Assembly (NCBI RefSeq): GCF_003860125.1
Contig: NZ_RQYL01000022.1
Coordinates: 19,206 to 83,205, forward strand
DNA from: Fretibacterium sp. OH1220_COT-178
GTDB lineage: Bacteria; Synergistota; Synergistia; Synergistales; Aminobacteriaceae
Direction: 5' to 3'
Length of the DNA stretch: 64,000 nucleotides
Positions within the stretch are counted from its first letter, which is position 1. Each line of letters begins with the position of its first letter. A program made the position numbers and the translations under genes. Of the stretch, positions 8,920 through 16,855 are shown in pieces. Below the pieces are notes generated by a model. The model did not search any database. It was given only the letters and a program-made list of their open reading frames with translations, and was not told the origin of the DNA.

Positions 8920-10233
8920 ATGAGCCTTCAGGATCTGACCGCATACCTGGTACTCTCCGCCGGAGAAACCTTCATTTTTCATATGTTCTTCCGGGCACTC
9001 CTGCGGCGCAACGAGCGCCACAGCGTAGTCTATGCCGGAGGGATGGTTATCTATTACCTGTTCCAATTCGCCTCCTACGCCCTGCAGTGCCCACTGTTCT
9101 CCACCGCCCCGCTGTACGCGGCCTTCGCCCTCTCGACCGTCTTCCTCTTCTACCACGGAAGCAACCAGATCCGCGGCGCAGCCGCCTTCGCTTTCGTCCT
9201 GCTCAACTACGTCTGCAAGGTCCTGGCGGTGGCCCTGACCTCGGCCCTCTCGCAAAGTCGTCTTCCCGACATCCCGTTCCGCCTGGTGATGGGACCTTTC
9301 GACCAGATTCTTTCCTGCTGCTTCGTCGCAGCTGCGGCCTTCATCATCACCCAGCTGCGCAACATCCGGAACCGGCGGCTCAACTGGCTGAGCAACTCCC
9401 TCCTCTGCATCGTCACTGTCGCCAACAGCCTCCTGGTGCTCTGGCTCTTCTGGAACCACGGAGCGGTCGCAGACAGCCTCCATATTTACGTCGAAGCCGC
9501 GCTGCTGCTGCTCTGCACCACGCTCTTTCTCTTCTTCTTCATCAACAAGGCCCAACAGAGCAACACGCATTACTATCGGACCGAGATGCTCCGCCAGCAG
9601 CTCGAAATGCAGTCCCGCTACTACACACAGATGGGAGCTCATCAAAAGGAGATTCAGGCCATCCGCCACGACATCCAGAACCACATGCTCTGCATCAAGT
9701 CCATGATCGAGAAGGGCAGTTACGGCTCCGCCTACGAATATGCATCCGGACTCTACAGCCGCATCGTCTCGGCGCGGCACCACAAGTTCTGCGAGAACAG
9801 CGTCGCCGACATCCTCCTCGGCGCAAAATACGACGAGATACGCTCGGCCGGCATCTCCCTGAACGCCCGTATCGAACTGCCCTCCTCCCTCCCCATGGAC
9901 GACCTGGACCTTTGCATCCTGCTGGGGAACCTCCTGGACAACGCCATCGAGGCCTGTCGGCGCATTGAGGAGGAAAAGACGCCGCGGTCGATCTCCATCC
10001 GCGGCGGACTCAAAGGGAGCAATCTTCTCCTCTCCGTCCGGAACACCTACAACGGGGTGCTGCGCCAGAACCACGAGCGCTACGAGTCCCTCAAAAAGAA
10101 CCGCAAGATCAGCGGCCTGGGTCTCTTCAACGTCAAAGACGTGGTCGAACGCCACCACGGAACTCTGGACATCCAACACGACCCCAGCATCTTTTCCGTT
10201 TCGGTCCTGCTGCGTCTCGGGGAACCCGCCTGA
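8920..10233 (+). CDS. GHKL sensor histidine kinase, AgrC-like
   Basis: 437 aa. Residues 1 to about 210 form six or seven membrane helices (sensor), followed by a short coiled region. The phospho-acceptor is H250 in IRHDIQNHM; the N box is LLGNLLDNAIEAC (N341) and the G box is SGLGLFNVKDV. The layout matches AgrC/LytS-type kinases that sense peptides or membrane signals. It forms a two-gene unit with the LytTR regulator. No peptide-signal gene of the AgrD type is visible between or beside them. Confidence 0.9.
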   Translation: MSLQDLTAYLVLSAGETFIFHMFFRALLRRNERHSVVYAGGMVIYYLFQFASYALQCPLFSTAPLYAAFALSTVFLFYHGSNQIRGAAAFAFVLLNYVCKVLAVALTSALSQSRLPDIPFRLVMGPFDQILSCCFVAAAAFIITQLRNIRNRRLNWLSNSLLCIVTVANSLLVLWLFWNHGAVADSLHIYVEAALLLLCTTLFLFFFINKAQQSNTHYYRTEMLRQQLEMQSRYYTQMGAHQKEIQAIRHDIQNHMLCIKSMIEKGSYGSAYEYASGLYSRIVSARHHKFCENSVADILLGAKYDEIRSAGISLNARIELPSSLPMDDLDLCILLGNLLDNAIEACRRIEEEKTPRSISIRGGLKGSNLLLSVRNTYNGVLRQNHERYESLKKNRKISGLGLFNVKDVVERHHGTLDIQHDPSIFSVSVLLRLGEPA

Positions 10234-10621
10234 TATCCTTTCCCAATCGTCTCTTCGCCGCTTCCTTGCCTGCTGTCTGAAAGCGGCCGGAATGGGACGC
10301 GGCTTTACGCCCGTACCATTCGTTACAACAAATCCGCCTTTCGTGACCCTTCAGCTCAATCCCCATAGGAAAATCCTTCGTTTTGTGGTATGTATGAAAG
10401 CGTCTTCAGAACAAGCCCGGAGCAGGCGAATTCTTCGGGAGCAAATTTTTCCGGCAAATATGCGCAGCGCCGATTCGGTGCAAACTTGAAACGATACGCT
10501 TCTCTCCTGAAAACACCTGTTAGAATAAATGCCTGGCCCGACTTCGGCCGGCACCGCGACCCTACAAACCAGTCTTTCGAGCGGGTCGGGACGGATCCAG
10601 ACTCGGAAAAGAGGGACGATC
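10234..10621 (+). other. 388-base leader upstream of the Mrp-like operon
   Basis: No credible gene is present. GAGGGAC precedes the mrpE start. There are several imperfect inverted repeats, for example AATGG near 10292 with CCATT near 10317, and GC-rich pairings around 10535-10560. I could not assign a promoter or riboswitch class. The length and structure of the leader make RNA-level control of an ion-transport operon possible, but this is conjecture. Confidence 0.3.
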
Positions 10622-11095
10622 ATGGCTTTAGTGTACTTTTTGATCTGGCTGACAGTGAACGGCAGGGTCACGGTGGAAACCGTGGTCCTGGGAATCGTCG
10701 TCTCCATGGTGCTTCAACGATTCTCGCAGCGGGTCTTGGCTGCCCGCCCCGTGTCCTTTTCCTCCGTACTGCACCTCCTGCCGCGCGGCCTGCTCTACCT
10801 TCTCACCCTGCTCGTTGAGATCTTCAAGGCCAATCTGCAGGTCATCAGGCTGGTCCTGTCCCCCGTTATCCATGTGGAGCCCTGTCTGGTGCGTTTTCGC
10901 ACCGACCTCAGGACCGACGCCGCCCGCGTGGCGCTGGCAAACTCCATCACCCTGACCCCCGGCACACTCACCGTTTCCCTCGAGGGAGACGTGCTCCTGG
11001 TCCACGCCCTGGATCGAGACATGGCACACGGCCTGGCCGAATCCGTATTCGTCCGGCAGTTGCGCCGCATGGAAGGAGGCGGGACCGATGCCTGA
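10622..11095 (+). CDS. mrpE: Mrp antiporter subunit E (MnhE/MbhA-like)
   Basis: 157 aa. Start at the ATG at 10622 after GAGGGAC. N-terminal helices (LVYFLIWLTVNGRVTVETVVLGIVV; LLYLLTLLVEIFKANLQVIRLVL) precede a cytoplasmic domain with the subunit E signature NSITLTPGT followed by LLVHALD. It is a small subunit of the Mrp/Mbh membrane complex that exchanges cations for protons. It is the first gene of the operon and overlaps mrpF by eight bases. Confidence 0.93.
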   Translation: MALVYFLIWLTVNGRVTVETVVLGIVVSMVLQRFSQRVLAARPVSFSSVLHLLPRGLLYLLTLLVEIFKANLQVIRLVLSPVIHVEPCLVRFRTDLRTDAARVALANSITLTPGTLTVSLEGDVLLVHALDRDMAHGLAESVFVRQLRRMEGGGTDA

Positions 11096-11405
11096 CGTTG
11101 CTGTCCTGAGCCGCCTGCTTCTCCTCGGAGGCTCCGTCTTTCTGTCCGTCACCATCTTTTTCTGTCTTCTCCGGGCGGTCCTGGGGCCACGGTTCACCGA
11201 CCGTATCATCGCCGTCAACATCGTGAGCACCAAGGTCATCGTATTGATCTCCATGCTGTCGTTTCATGTCGGCGAACAATACCTGGTCGACATCTGCCTC
11301 ATTTACGCCATCATCAGTTTTTTGTCCGTTGTGGTCCTGGCGCGGGCATTTCTCGACCGACAAACCCGAACGGGACGGCCTGAGGGGGGCGGGAGGACTC
11401 CATGA
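11088..11405 (+). CDS. mrpF: Mrp antiporter subunit F
   Basis: 105 aa with three membrane helices. The family core is recognisable: CLLRAVLGPRFTDRIIAVNIVSTKVIVLI followed by YLVDICLIYAIISFLSVVVLARAF. Mrp F subunits help form the cation path of the complex. It overlaps mrpE upstream and shares an ATGA stop/start with mrpG, which indicates translational coupling. Confidence 0.93.
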   Translation: MPDVAVLSRLLLLGGSVFLSVTIFFCLLRAVLGPRFTDRIIAVNIVSTKVIVLISMLSFHVGEQYLVDICLIYAIISFLSVVVLARAFLDRQTRTGRPEGGGRTP

Positions 11406-11800
11406 TTCGCCTCGCCATATCCTCCGTTCTGATTCTCAGCGGCCTGTTCGTCCTGGGCATCGCGACGTTTGGAATCTTTCGCTTCGACACGGTTTTGAAC
11501 CGAATCCACGTCGCCGCAAAATGCGATACGCTGGGAGCCCTTCTGGTGCTCTCCGGCCTTATTGTCCTCAGCGGACTGGGAGCGTTCTCGCTCAAGCTGG
11601 CGCTCGTCATCGCATTCCTGTGGCTGACCAACCCCGTGGCGAGCCACCTCGTCGCTCGAGCCGAGGTGGCCACAAACGAACGAATCCGTGAGACGTGCGA
11701 CCTTCTGGATATCGACGACCTCGATCCCCCTGACGGTTCCTCAGGCGAATCCTCAGGGGCGTCCGATTCCATTTCCGAAACCTTTTCAGGCGGCAAGTGA
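11402..11800 (+). CDS. mrpG: Mrp antiporter subunit G
   Basis: 132 aa. Three helices with the PhaG/MnhG pattern: FGIFRFDTVLNRIHVAAKCDTLGALLVLSG, then LKLALVIAFLWLTNPVASHLVARA. The acidic C-terminal tail (DLLDIDDLDPPD..SGESSGASDS) is longer than usual for the family. The start overlaps the mrpF stop (ATGA). A 294-base gap follows, the largest inside this operon. Confidence 0.92.
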   Translation: MIRLAISSVLILSGLFVLGIATFGIFRFDTVLNRIHVAAKCDTLGALLVLSGLIVLSGLGAFSLKLALVIAFLWLTNPVASHLVARAEVATNERIRETCDLLDIDDLDPPDGSSGESSGASDSISETFSGGK

Positions 11801-12094
11801 GACAGCAAACCGCTGCCCTGCGTTGTCGAACCCGGGCACTCCACATAACATCGATCGAGCCGCAAGAAGAAAGCCGAAGGACTTGGCCGGCCGTGCCCGC
11901 CGCTTCACGGTTTCAACAGCAAGGGGAGTTCCCCGAAGGGGACTCCGTGCGAACCGACCGGCCTCTTCCGTCAAGCATACCCAATACCGCCGGGGGACGA
12001 AAGTTTGTGTGAAGCCAGGAAGAACAAAAACGACGAAGAATGCGAATGGCTTTGCAATCGGAATGCACTGCCCCGGAAAGCGAGGGATTGAACC
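11801..12094 (+). other. structured intra-operon gap
   Basis: No gene is supported. A GGAGT-CCCC / GGGG-ACTCC hairpin with a GAA loop lies at 11925-11946. It is nested inside CAC/GTG (11906-11908 with 11947-11949) and GGCCGG/CCGGCC (11885-11890 with 11958-11963) pairings. No U tract follows, so it is more likely an mRNA processing or stability element, or the relic of a lost gene, than a terminator. Confidence 0.35.
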
Positions 12095-12370
12095 ATGGAA
12101 ACGATCGAATGGCTCCTGCTGTCCTTTCTGGTTGTCTGCGCCCTGGCCGTGTCGGTCTCGCGCAACCTCCTGAACTCCGTCATCATCTTCATGGCCTACA
12201 GCCTGGTCATGGCGGTACTGTGGGTCCTTCTTCAGGCGCCGGACTTGGCCGTCACCGAGGCCGCAGTCGGAGCCGGGGTCACCAGCGTGTTGTTCTTTCT
12301 GACGCTCGAGCGTGTGGGGGCCCTGCGCCGGAAGCGTTCGGAGGCTGGGGAGGGGCGCTCCGATGAATGA
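12095..12370 (+). CDS. DUF4040 / MbhD-like subunit (MrpA C-terminal segment)
   Basis: 91 aa with three helices. The signature APDLAVTEAAVGAGVTSVLFF is that of the DUF4040 region, which in Bacillus is part of the long MrpA protein and in archaeal Mbh is the separate subunit MbhD. Here it is a stand-alone gene, so the operon follows the split Mbh layout. Its end overlaps the next start by eight bases. Confidence 0.88.
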   Translation: METIEWLLLSFLVVCALAVSVSRNLLNSVIIFMAYSLVMAVLWVLLQAPDLAVTEAAVGAGVTSVLFFLTLERVGALRRKRSEAGEGRSDE

Positions 12371-13310
12371 CGCCTTGAAAATGTTCTGGAAACGTTTTGT
12401 CGACTGGGTGGAGGGCAACGGCCCCTGTCCCGAGGACGAGGTCATGCCTTCCGAGTCCCCCGACCCCTCATTCGGCAAAACAGTTCCCGTTCGCTCTTTC
12501 CGTCATTATGAAAGAGGCTTGAGGGAACGTTACAACGAGTGGGTGGAATATCACGGCCTGCGCCTGTTTTCCATGTTTTACTCGACCATGAGCGTACTCG
12601 TGTGCGTCGTTCTCGTCGGACTGCTTCTGGCCACCGTATCGGAACTGCCCCGGTTCGGAAACCCCGGAAACCCCGGAAACAACATCGTGGCCCAACGCTA
12701 CGTGGAGTGCGGCCTCGAGGAGACCGGCGCCATAAACATCGTCGCCGGCATGATTCTGGACTATCGCGCCTTCGACACGTTCGGAGAGTCCGCAGTGCTG
12801 TTCACCGCCGCGATCGGAGTTCTCACGCTGCTGAGCGCAGGCGGCGGAAAAACCGCCGCGAAGCCGGCCATAAAACGGCGGCACGAGCGGCACGAGGACG
12901 ACTCCATCCTGCGCGGCGTCGCCGCCCTGGCGATACCGGTCATCCTTCTTCTGGGGATCGCAATCGTCGTGAACGGACACCTCTCGCCCGGGGGAGGTTT
13001 TTCGGGCGGGGCCGTCCTGAGTACCGCCCTGATCCTCTGCGCGAATGCCTACGGATTCGAGCGAGTTCGGTGCTTCTTCTCCGCCCGGACGTTCTCCCTG
13101 TCGCTCTGCAGCTCGCTCCTCGTCTACGCGCTGGTCAAAGGCTATTCCTTTTTCACTGGGGCCAACCACCTGGAGTCGGGCATCCCTACCGGCACGCCCG
13201 GCGCCATCCTGAGTGGAGGCCTGATTCTTCCGCTCAACGTCTGTGTCGGGCTCATCGTCGCCGGGACGCTCTACGGCTTCTACGCGCTCTTCAGCGAGGG
13301 GGAGATCTGA
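12363..13310 (+). CDS. MbhE-MnhB fusion subunit
   Basis: 315 aa from the ATG at 12363. A polar cytoplasmic extension of about 65 residues precedes an MbhE-like part: one long helix, SELPRFG, a periplasmic loop, then NIVAGMILDYRAFDTFGESAVLFTAAIGV. After a basic linker comes the MnhB domain (IVVNGHLSPGGGFSGGAVLSTALIL, then helices to the end). In archaeal Mbh these are separate E and F subunits; in Bacillus the first part belongs to MrpA and the second is MrpB. The fusion is supported by one uninterrupted frame. Confidence 0.87.
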   Translation: MNDALKMFWKRFVDWVEGNGPCPEDEVMPSESPDPSFGKTVPVRSFRHYERGLRERYNEWVEYHGLRLFSMFYSTMSVLVCVVLVGLLLATVSELPRFGNPGNPGNNIVAQRYVECGLEETGAINIVAGMILDYRAFDTFGESAVLFTAAIGVLTLLSAGGGKTAAKPAIKRRHERHEDDSILRGVAALAIPVILLLGIAIVVNGHLSPGGGFSGGAVLSTALILCANAYGFERVRCFFSARTFSLSLCSSLLVYALVKGYSFFTGANHLESGIPTGTPGAILSGGLILPLNVCVGLIVAGTLYGFYALFSEGEI

Positions 13311-13311
13311 G

Positions 13312-13671
13312 ATGATGACGGAAGGGCTGATCGTCAATCATTACGAGGCTGTCGCCGTAATCCTTTCGGGCATCGGTCTGACCAATCTGCTGCTCCAGAG
13401 GAACCTGATCAAGAAGATCATCGGTCTCAATATCATGGACACCGCAGTCTACCTTTTTCTGGCCGCCAAGGGCTACGTGGCGGGGCGCGCCGCGCCGATC
13501 ATCCAAAACGGCGTCACGGCGGCCGAAGCCTACGTCAACCCCATTCCGAGCGTCACCGCCTTCGCGCTCTCCCTGACGCTGCGCCTGTACGAGGCCTACG
13601 GGACCTTGAACATCGACGAGGCGTTCGCCCGGATGCGGGCCGAACGGCGTCGGGAGGAGGGGCGGTCATGA
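13312..13671 (+). CDS. mrpC: Mrp antiporter subunit C (NuoK-like), shortened TM3
   Basis: 119 aa, NuoK/MnhC family. Helix 1 (YEAVAVILSGIGLTNLLLQ) and helix 2 (KIIGLNIMDTAVYLFLAAKGY) are normal. The usual proline-rich entry to helix 3 is present (NPIPS). However, the conserved QALVLTAIVI-type stretch that should follow is absent, and the chain resumes directly at VTAFALSLTLRLYEAYGT. About 12-14 residues seem to be missing in frame, which would leave helix 3 too short to span the membrane. It shares an ATGA overlap with mrpD. Confidence 0.85.
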   Translation: MMTEGLIVNHYEAVAVILSGIGLTNLLLQRNLIKKIIGLNIMDTAVYLFLAAKGYVAGRAAPIIQNGVTAAEAYVNPIPSVTAFALSLTLRLYEAYGTLNIDEAFARMRAERRREEGRS

Positions 13672-15185
13672 CCGAAATGGTCGGTGCCCTTGCCTACAAT
13701 GTCCCATTTTTCAGCATTTTTTTAGCCTTGCTTGCGGCAATTGCCGCCCCCCTGCTCCCGAGGGCGTCGCGCGCTGCAGAGCGGATGACCTTGGCCGTCA
13801 TCCTCCTGGTCGGCGCGATGTCCGCACACCTTCTGGCCGACCTGGCCGCCACGGGCCGGAGCTTCACATTCATGATGGGGCATTTTCCCGCACCGTGGGG
13901 CAACGAGCTGCGTGCAGGGCCTCTCGAGGCTCTATTGGCCTTGGTATTCTGCGTCTCCATGGGGCTGTCCCTGCTGGGCAACACCGGCTCCACCGAGGAG
14001 GACATCTCGAAAGAACGCCGGTACCTCTACTTCGTCATGATCAACCTGCTGCTGAGCTCCCTGCTGGCGCTTGTCTACACCAACGACATCTTCACGGCCT
14101 ACGTCTTCATCGAGATCAACACCATCGCCGCCTGCGCCATCGTTGCAGCAAAGGACTGCAGCGAGACGATCCGGGCCGCGCTGCGCTACCTGGTGATGAG
14201 CCTGGTCGGTTCCGGGCTGGTCCTCATCTCCATCTGCCTGATCTACGATCTGACGGGACACCTGCTGATGCAGCACATGCACGCCTCCATAGCGGAGCTC
14301 ATCTCGGCCGGGCGCCACACCCGTTCCCTCACCGTCTCCCTGGTCCTGATGACGGTCGGACTGGCCATCAAGAGCGCGCTCTACCCCTTCGGCTCCTGGC
14401 TCCCCGACGCACACGGAAACGCAACAAACGCGTCGAGCGCCATTCTGTCCGGGCTGGTGCTGAAGGGGCACATCTTTCTGATCGTCAAGATCTTCTATCG
14501 GGTATTTGGAACGGACGCCGTCCGGCTTCTGCATATAGACAGCGTGCTGTTGATCTTCGGCCTGGCTGCCATGATCATGGGATCGCTGAACGCCCTGCGC
14601 CAAACGAACCTGAAGCGCATGATCGCCTGGTCCTCCGTGGCGCAGGTCGGCTACATCTTCCTGGGAATAGGGCTGAACACCGCCGTCGGCGTCGCCGCGG
14701 CCTGTCTGCACATCATCGTCCACGCCATCGTCAAGCCGATGCTCTTCACCGCAGCGGGGGGGCTGATCAGCGCCTCCATGCACAACAAGGAACTCCACGC
14801 TTTGAAGGGCGCGTTCTACCGAAACCGCTGGGCCGGCGTGGGCCTGATCTCCGGGGTCTGCTCGATGATCGGCATCCCGACCTTTGCTGGTTTTGCCTCA
14901 AAGCTGAGTCTGGCGCTGGCCTCGTTCGAGAGTCCCGCCATTCTTCAAGGGCTGCTGGCTCTGGCCTTAAGCACCCTGCTGAACGCACTCTACTACGTCC
15001 CGGCGGCAATCACCATCCTGACGCCGCAGGCACAGGCCGCCCCTTCCCTCCGCGCGCCGAAGCCAGCCCATTCTCTCTCCTACAGCGTTGCAATGACGGC
15101 TTTTCTGGCTTTGAATTTCTTTCTCGGCCTGTTCTACAACCCGGTCATGCGGGTAATCGAACGGGGGCTGTCGGTCCTGGGCTGA
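13668..15185 (+). CDS. mrpD: Mrp antiporter subunit D (NuoN/L-like)
   Basis: 505 aa, about 14 helices. Ion-translocation residues are retained: Glu in AYVFIEINTIAACAIV (TM5) and Lys in GLAIKSALYPFGSWLPDAH (TM7). The antiporter-family block LKRMIAWSSVAQVGYI and the HIIVHAIVKPMLF helix are also present. It is a proton/cation-conducting subunit of the complex. It follows mrpC with translational overlap, the position of MbhH in archaeal operons. Confidence 0.92.
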   Translation: MTEMVGALAYNVPFFSIFLALLAAIAAPLLPRASRAAERMTLAVILLVGAMSAHLLADLAATGRSFTFMMGHFPAPWGNELRAGPLEALLALVFCVSMGLSLLGNTGSTEEDISKERRYLYFVMINLLLSSLLALVYTNDIFTAYVFIEINTIAACAIVAAKDCSETIRAALRYLVMSLVGSGLVLISICLIYDLTGHLLMQHMHASIAELISAGRHTRSLTVSLVLMTVGLAIKSALYPFGSWLPDAHGNATNASSAILSGLVLKGHIFLIVKIFYRVFGTDAVRLLHIDSVLLIFGLAAMIMGSLNALRQTNLKRMIAWSSVAQVGYIFLGIGLNTAVGVAAACLHIIVHAIVKPMLFTAAGGLISASMHNKELHALKGAFYRNRWAGVGLISGVCSMIGIPTFAGFASKLSLALASFESPAILQGLLALALSTLLNALYYVPAAITILTPQAQAAPSLRAPKPAHSLSYSVAMTAFLALNFFLGLFYNPVMRVIERGLSVLG

Positions 15186-15346
15186 TCCCCATATTGCTCC
15201 CCGACGGAGCGGATTTTCCTCACCAGGCGGTCCGCCCCAAAGGCTTAAGGGCCTTTCAGAGGAAAGGTCCTTTGAAAAACATCCGTTTGGCTCTTGGACC
15301 GTCGGGTCGGTCCGGGGGCCCCTATCTCTAGGGAGGTGAGCCGTTG
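15186..15346 (+). other. intra-operon spacer with hairpin
   Basis: A ten-bp stem with one G-U pair (15247-15256 with 15263-15272) and a six-base loop lies between the mrpD-like gene and the next antiporter subunit. No U tract follows. It may tune expression of the downstream three genes, which have their own GGAGGTGA ribosome site at 15332. Confidence 0.35.
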
Positions 15347-16837
15347 ATGAACATGTCCCTGTTTATGATTTTTCCGATCGTTCTTCCTCTCCTCTCGGGG
15401 ATGGCTTTCCTGCTGTTTCGCCCCAGAACGGAGAAGCGCGGGCACCGCGTCGTGACATTCGTCACCCTTGCGAACACCCTGATGGTCCTTACCGCTGTGT
15501 TCTGGGCCGGCGACGGCACCCTGACTTTGTGGCGTGCCACGGGCTCCTTGGCGCTGATGTTCCGCATGGACGTGCTGTCCCGCACCTTCGCCGTCCTGGT
15601 ATCCGTGATCTGGCCTCCGGTGACCTTCTACGCCTTCGGCTATCTGAAGCATCGCCCGCCGGAGGAGCGATTTTTCGCCTTCTTTCTGATAACGCTCGGC
15701 ATCCTGATCGGCATTGCCTGCGCGGCGAATTTCCTGACGCTCTACCTCTTCTACGAGCTGCTGACCTTCGCGACCCTGCCGCTGGTAATGCACTCCCAGA
15801 GGAAGGAGGCCATACGCGCCGCCATGAAGTACCTTTTCTACTCCATCACGGGCGCCTGCCTGGCTCTCACGGGATTTTTCTTCTTTCATCAGTACGGCGT
15901 CTCGACGGACTTCACCCCAGGCGGCGTCCTGGATGCGGCCAAGCTCGCCGGACACGAGAACCTGATGCTGACGGCCACCTTGCTGACCCTCATCGGATTT
16001 GGGGCGAAGGCAGGACTCTTTCCCATGCACGCCTGGCTCCCGACGGCGCATCCCGTCGCCCCGACGCCCGCGAGCGCGGTACTGTCCGGGCTCATCACCA
16101 AGGCGGGGGTCGTCGCCACCGCACGGATCATTTATTTCATGGCCGGCCCTCGGTTTCTACGCGGCACCTGGGTACAGACGACGCTGATCTGCCTCTCGCT
16201 CCTCACCATCTTTATGGGGTCCATGCTGGCCTACATGGAGAAGCACCTGAAAAAACGAATCGCCTACTCGTCCGTCAGCCAAGTGTCCTACATCCTCTTC
16301 GGCCTGATGCTGCTTACCCCGGAGGGCGTGGCCGGAGCGCTGCTGCAGCTTGTGGCTCACGCCTTCGCCAAAAGCTGCCTGTTCCTGGGCGCTGGGGTCG
16401 TCATCTATTTCAGGCTGCCCAACTCGAACTATCATTACGTCGACCAGCTCAGGGGCGTGGGAAAGGAGCTGCCCGTCACCCTTACCTGCTTTACCCTGGC
16501 CTCCATGTCCCTGATCGGCGTCCCCCCCACCGGAGGTTTTGTCAGCAAATGGTACCTTGCGGTCGGGGCGCTCCACCCCGGGCTCGGGCGAATGGGACTG
16601 ATCGGGGTGATCGTCCTGCTGATCAGCGCAATACTCACGGCGGGCTATCTGCTGCCCATCGTCACCAGCGCTTTTTTCCCCGGCAAGGACTATGACTACA
16701 GCAAGCCGATGCCTCCCAGACCGCCTCTCAAGATGCAGATTCCTCTGATCCTCTTCAGCGCCGCCACCTTGGCGACGGGCATGTTCGCAGGCCCTCTGCT
16801 GCGATACTTCCAGCGGTTCACAGCAACCATCTTCTAA
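15347..16837 (+). CDS. antiporter-like subunit 2 (NuoL/M/N family)
   Basis: 496 aa (the adjoining TTG at 15344 could also start). It is a proton-translocating NADH-quinone oxidoreductase/antiporter-family protein of about 14 helices. Key residues: Glu in LTLYLFYELLTFATLPLV and Lys in IGFGAKAGLFPMHAWLPTAHPVAP, the latter a classic quinone oxidoreductase signature. KRIAYSSVSQVSYILFG is the TM8-9 block. It is closely similar in pattern to the next gene, so the two probably arose by duplication. It sits in the same operon, 161 bases after mrpD. Confidence 0.9.
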   Translation: MNMSLFMIFPIVLPLLSGMAFLLFRPRTEKRGHRVVTFVTLANTLMVLTAVFWAGDGTLTLWRATGSLALMFRMDVLSRTFAVLVSVIWPPVTFYAFGYLKHRPPEERFFAFFLITLGILIGIACAANFLTLYLFYELLTFATLPLVMHSQRKEAIRAAMKYLFYSITGACLALTGFFFFHQYGVSTDFTPGGVLDAAKLAGHENLMLTATLLTLIGFGAKAGLFPMHAWLPTAHPVAPTPASAVLSGLITKAGVVATARIIYFMAGPRFLRGTWVQTTLICLSLLTIFMGSMLAYMEKHLKKRIAYSSVSQVSYILFGLMLLTPEGVAGALLQLVAHAFAKSCLFLGAGVVIYFRLPNSNYHYVDQLRGVGKELPVTLTCFTLASMSLIGVPPTGGFVSKWYLAVGALHPGLGRMGLIGVIVLLISAILTAGYLLPIVTSAFFPGKDYDYSKPMPPRPPLKMQIPLILFSAATLATGMFAGPLLRYFQRFTATIF

Positions 16838-16855
16838 AGTTAGAGGACAAGTCCA

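Noticed and set aside
15247..15272. A transcription terminator inside the antiporter operon
   Set aside because: The stem lacks a U tract and is followed by genes that clearly belong to the same complex.
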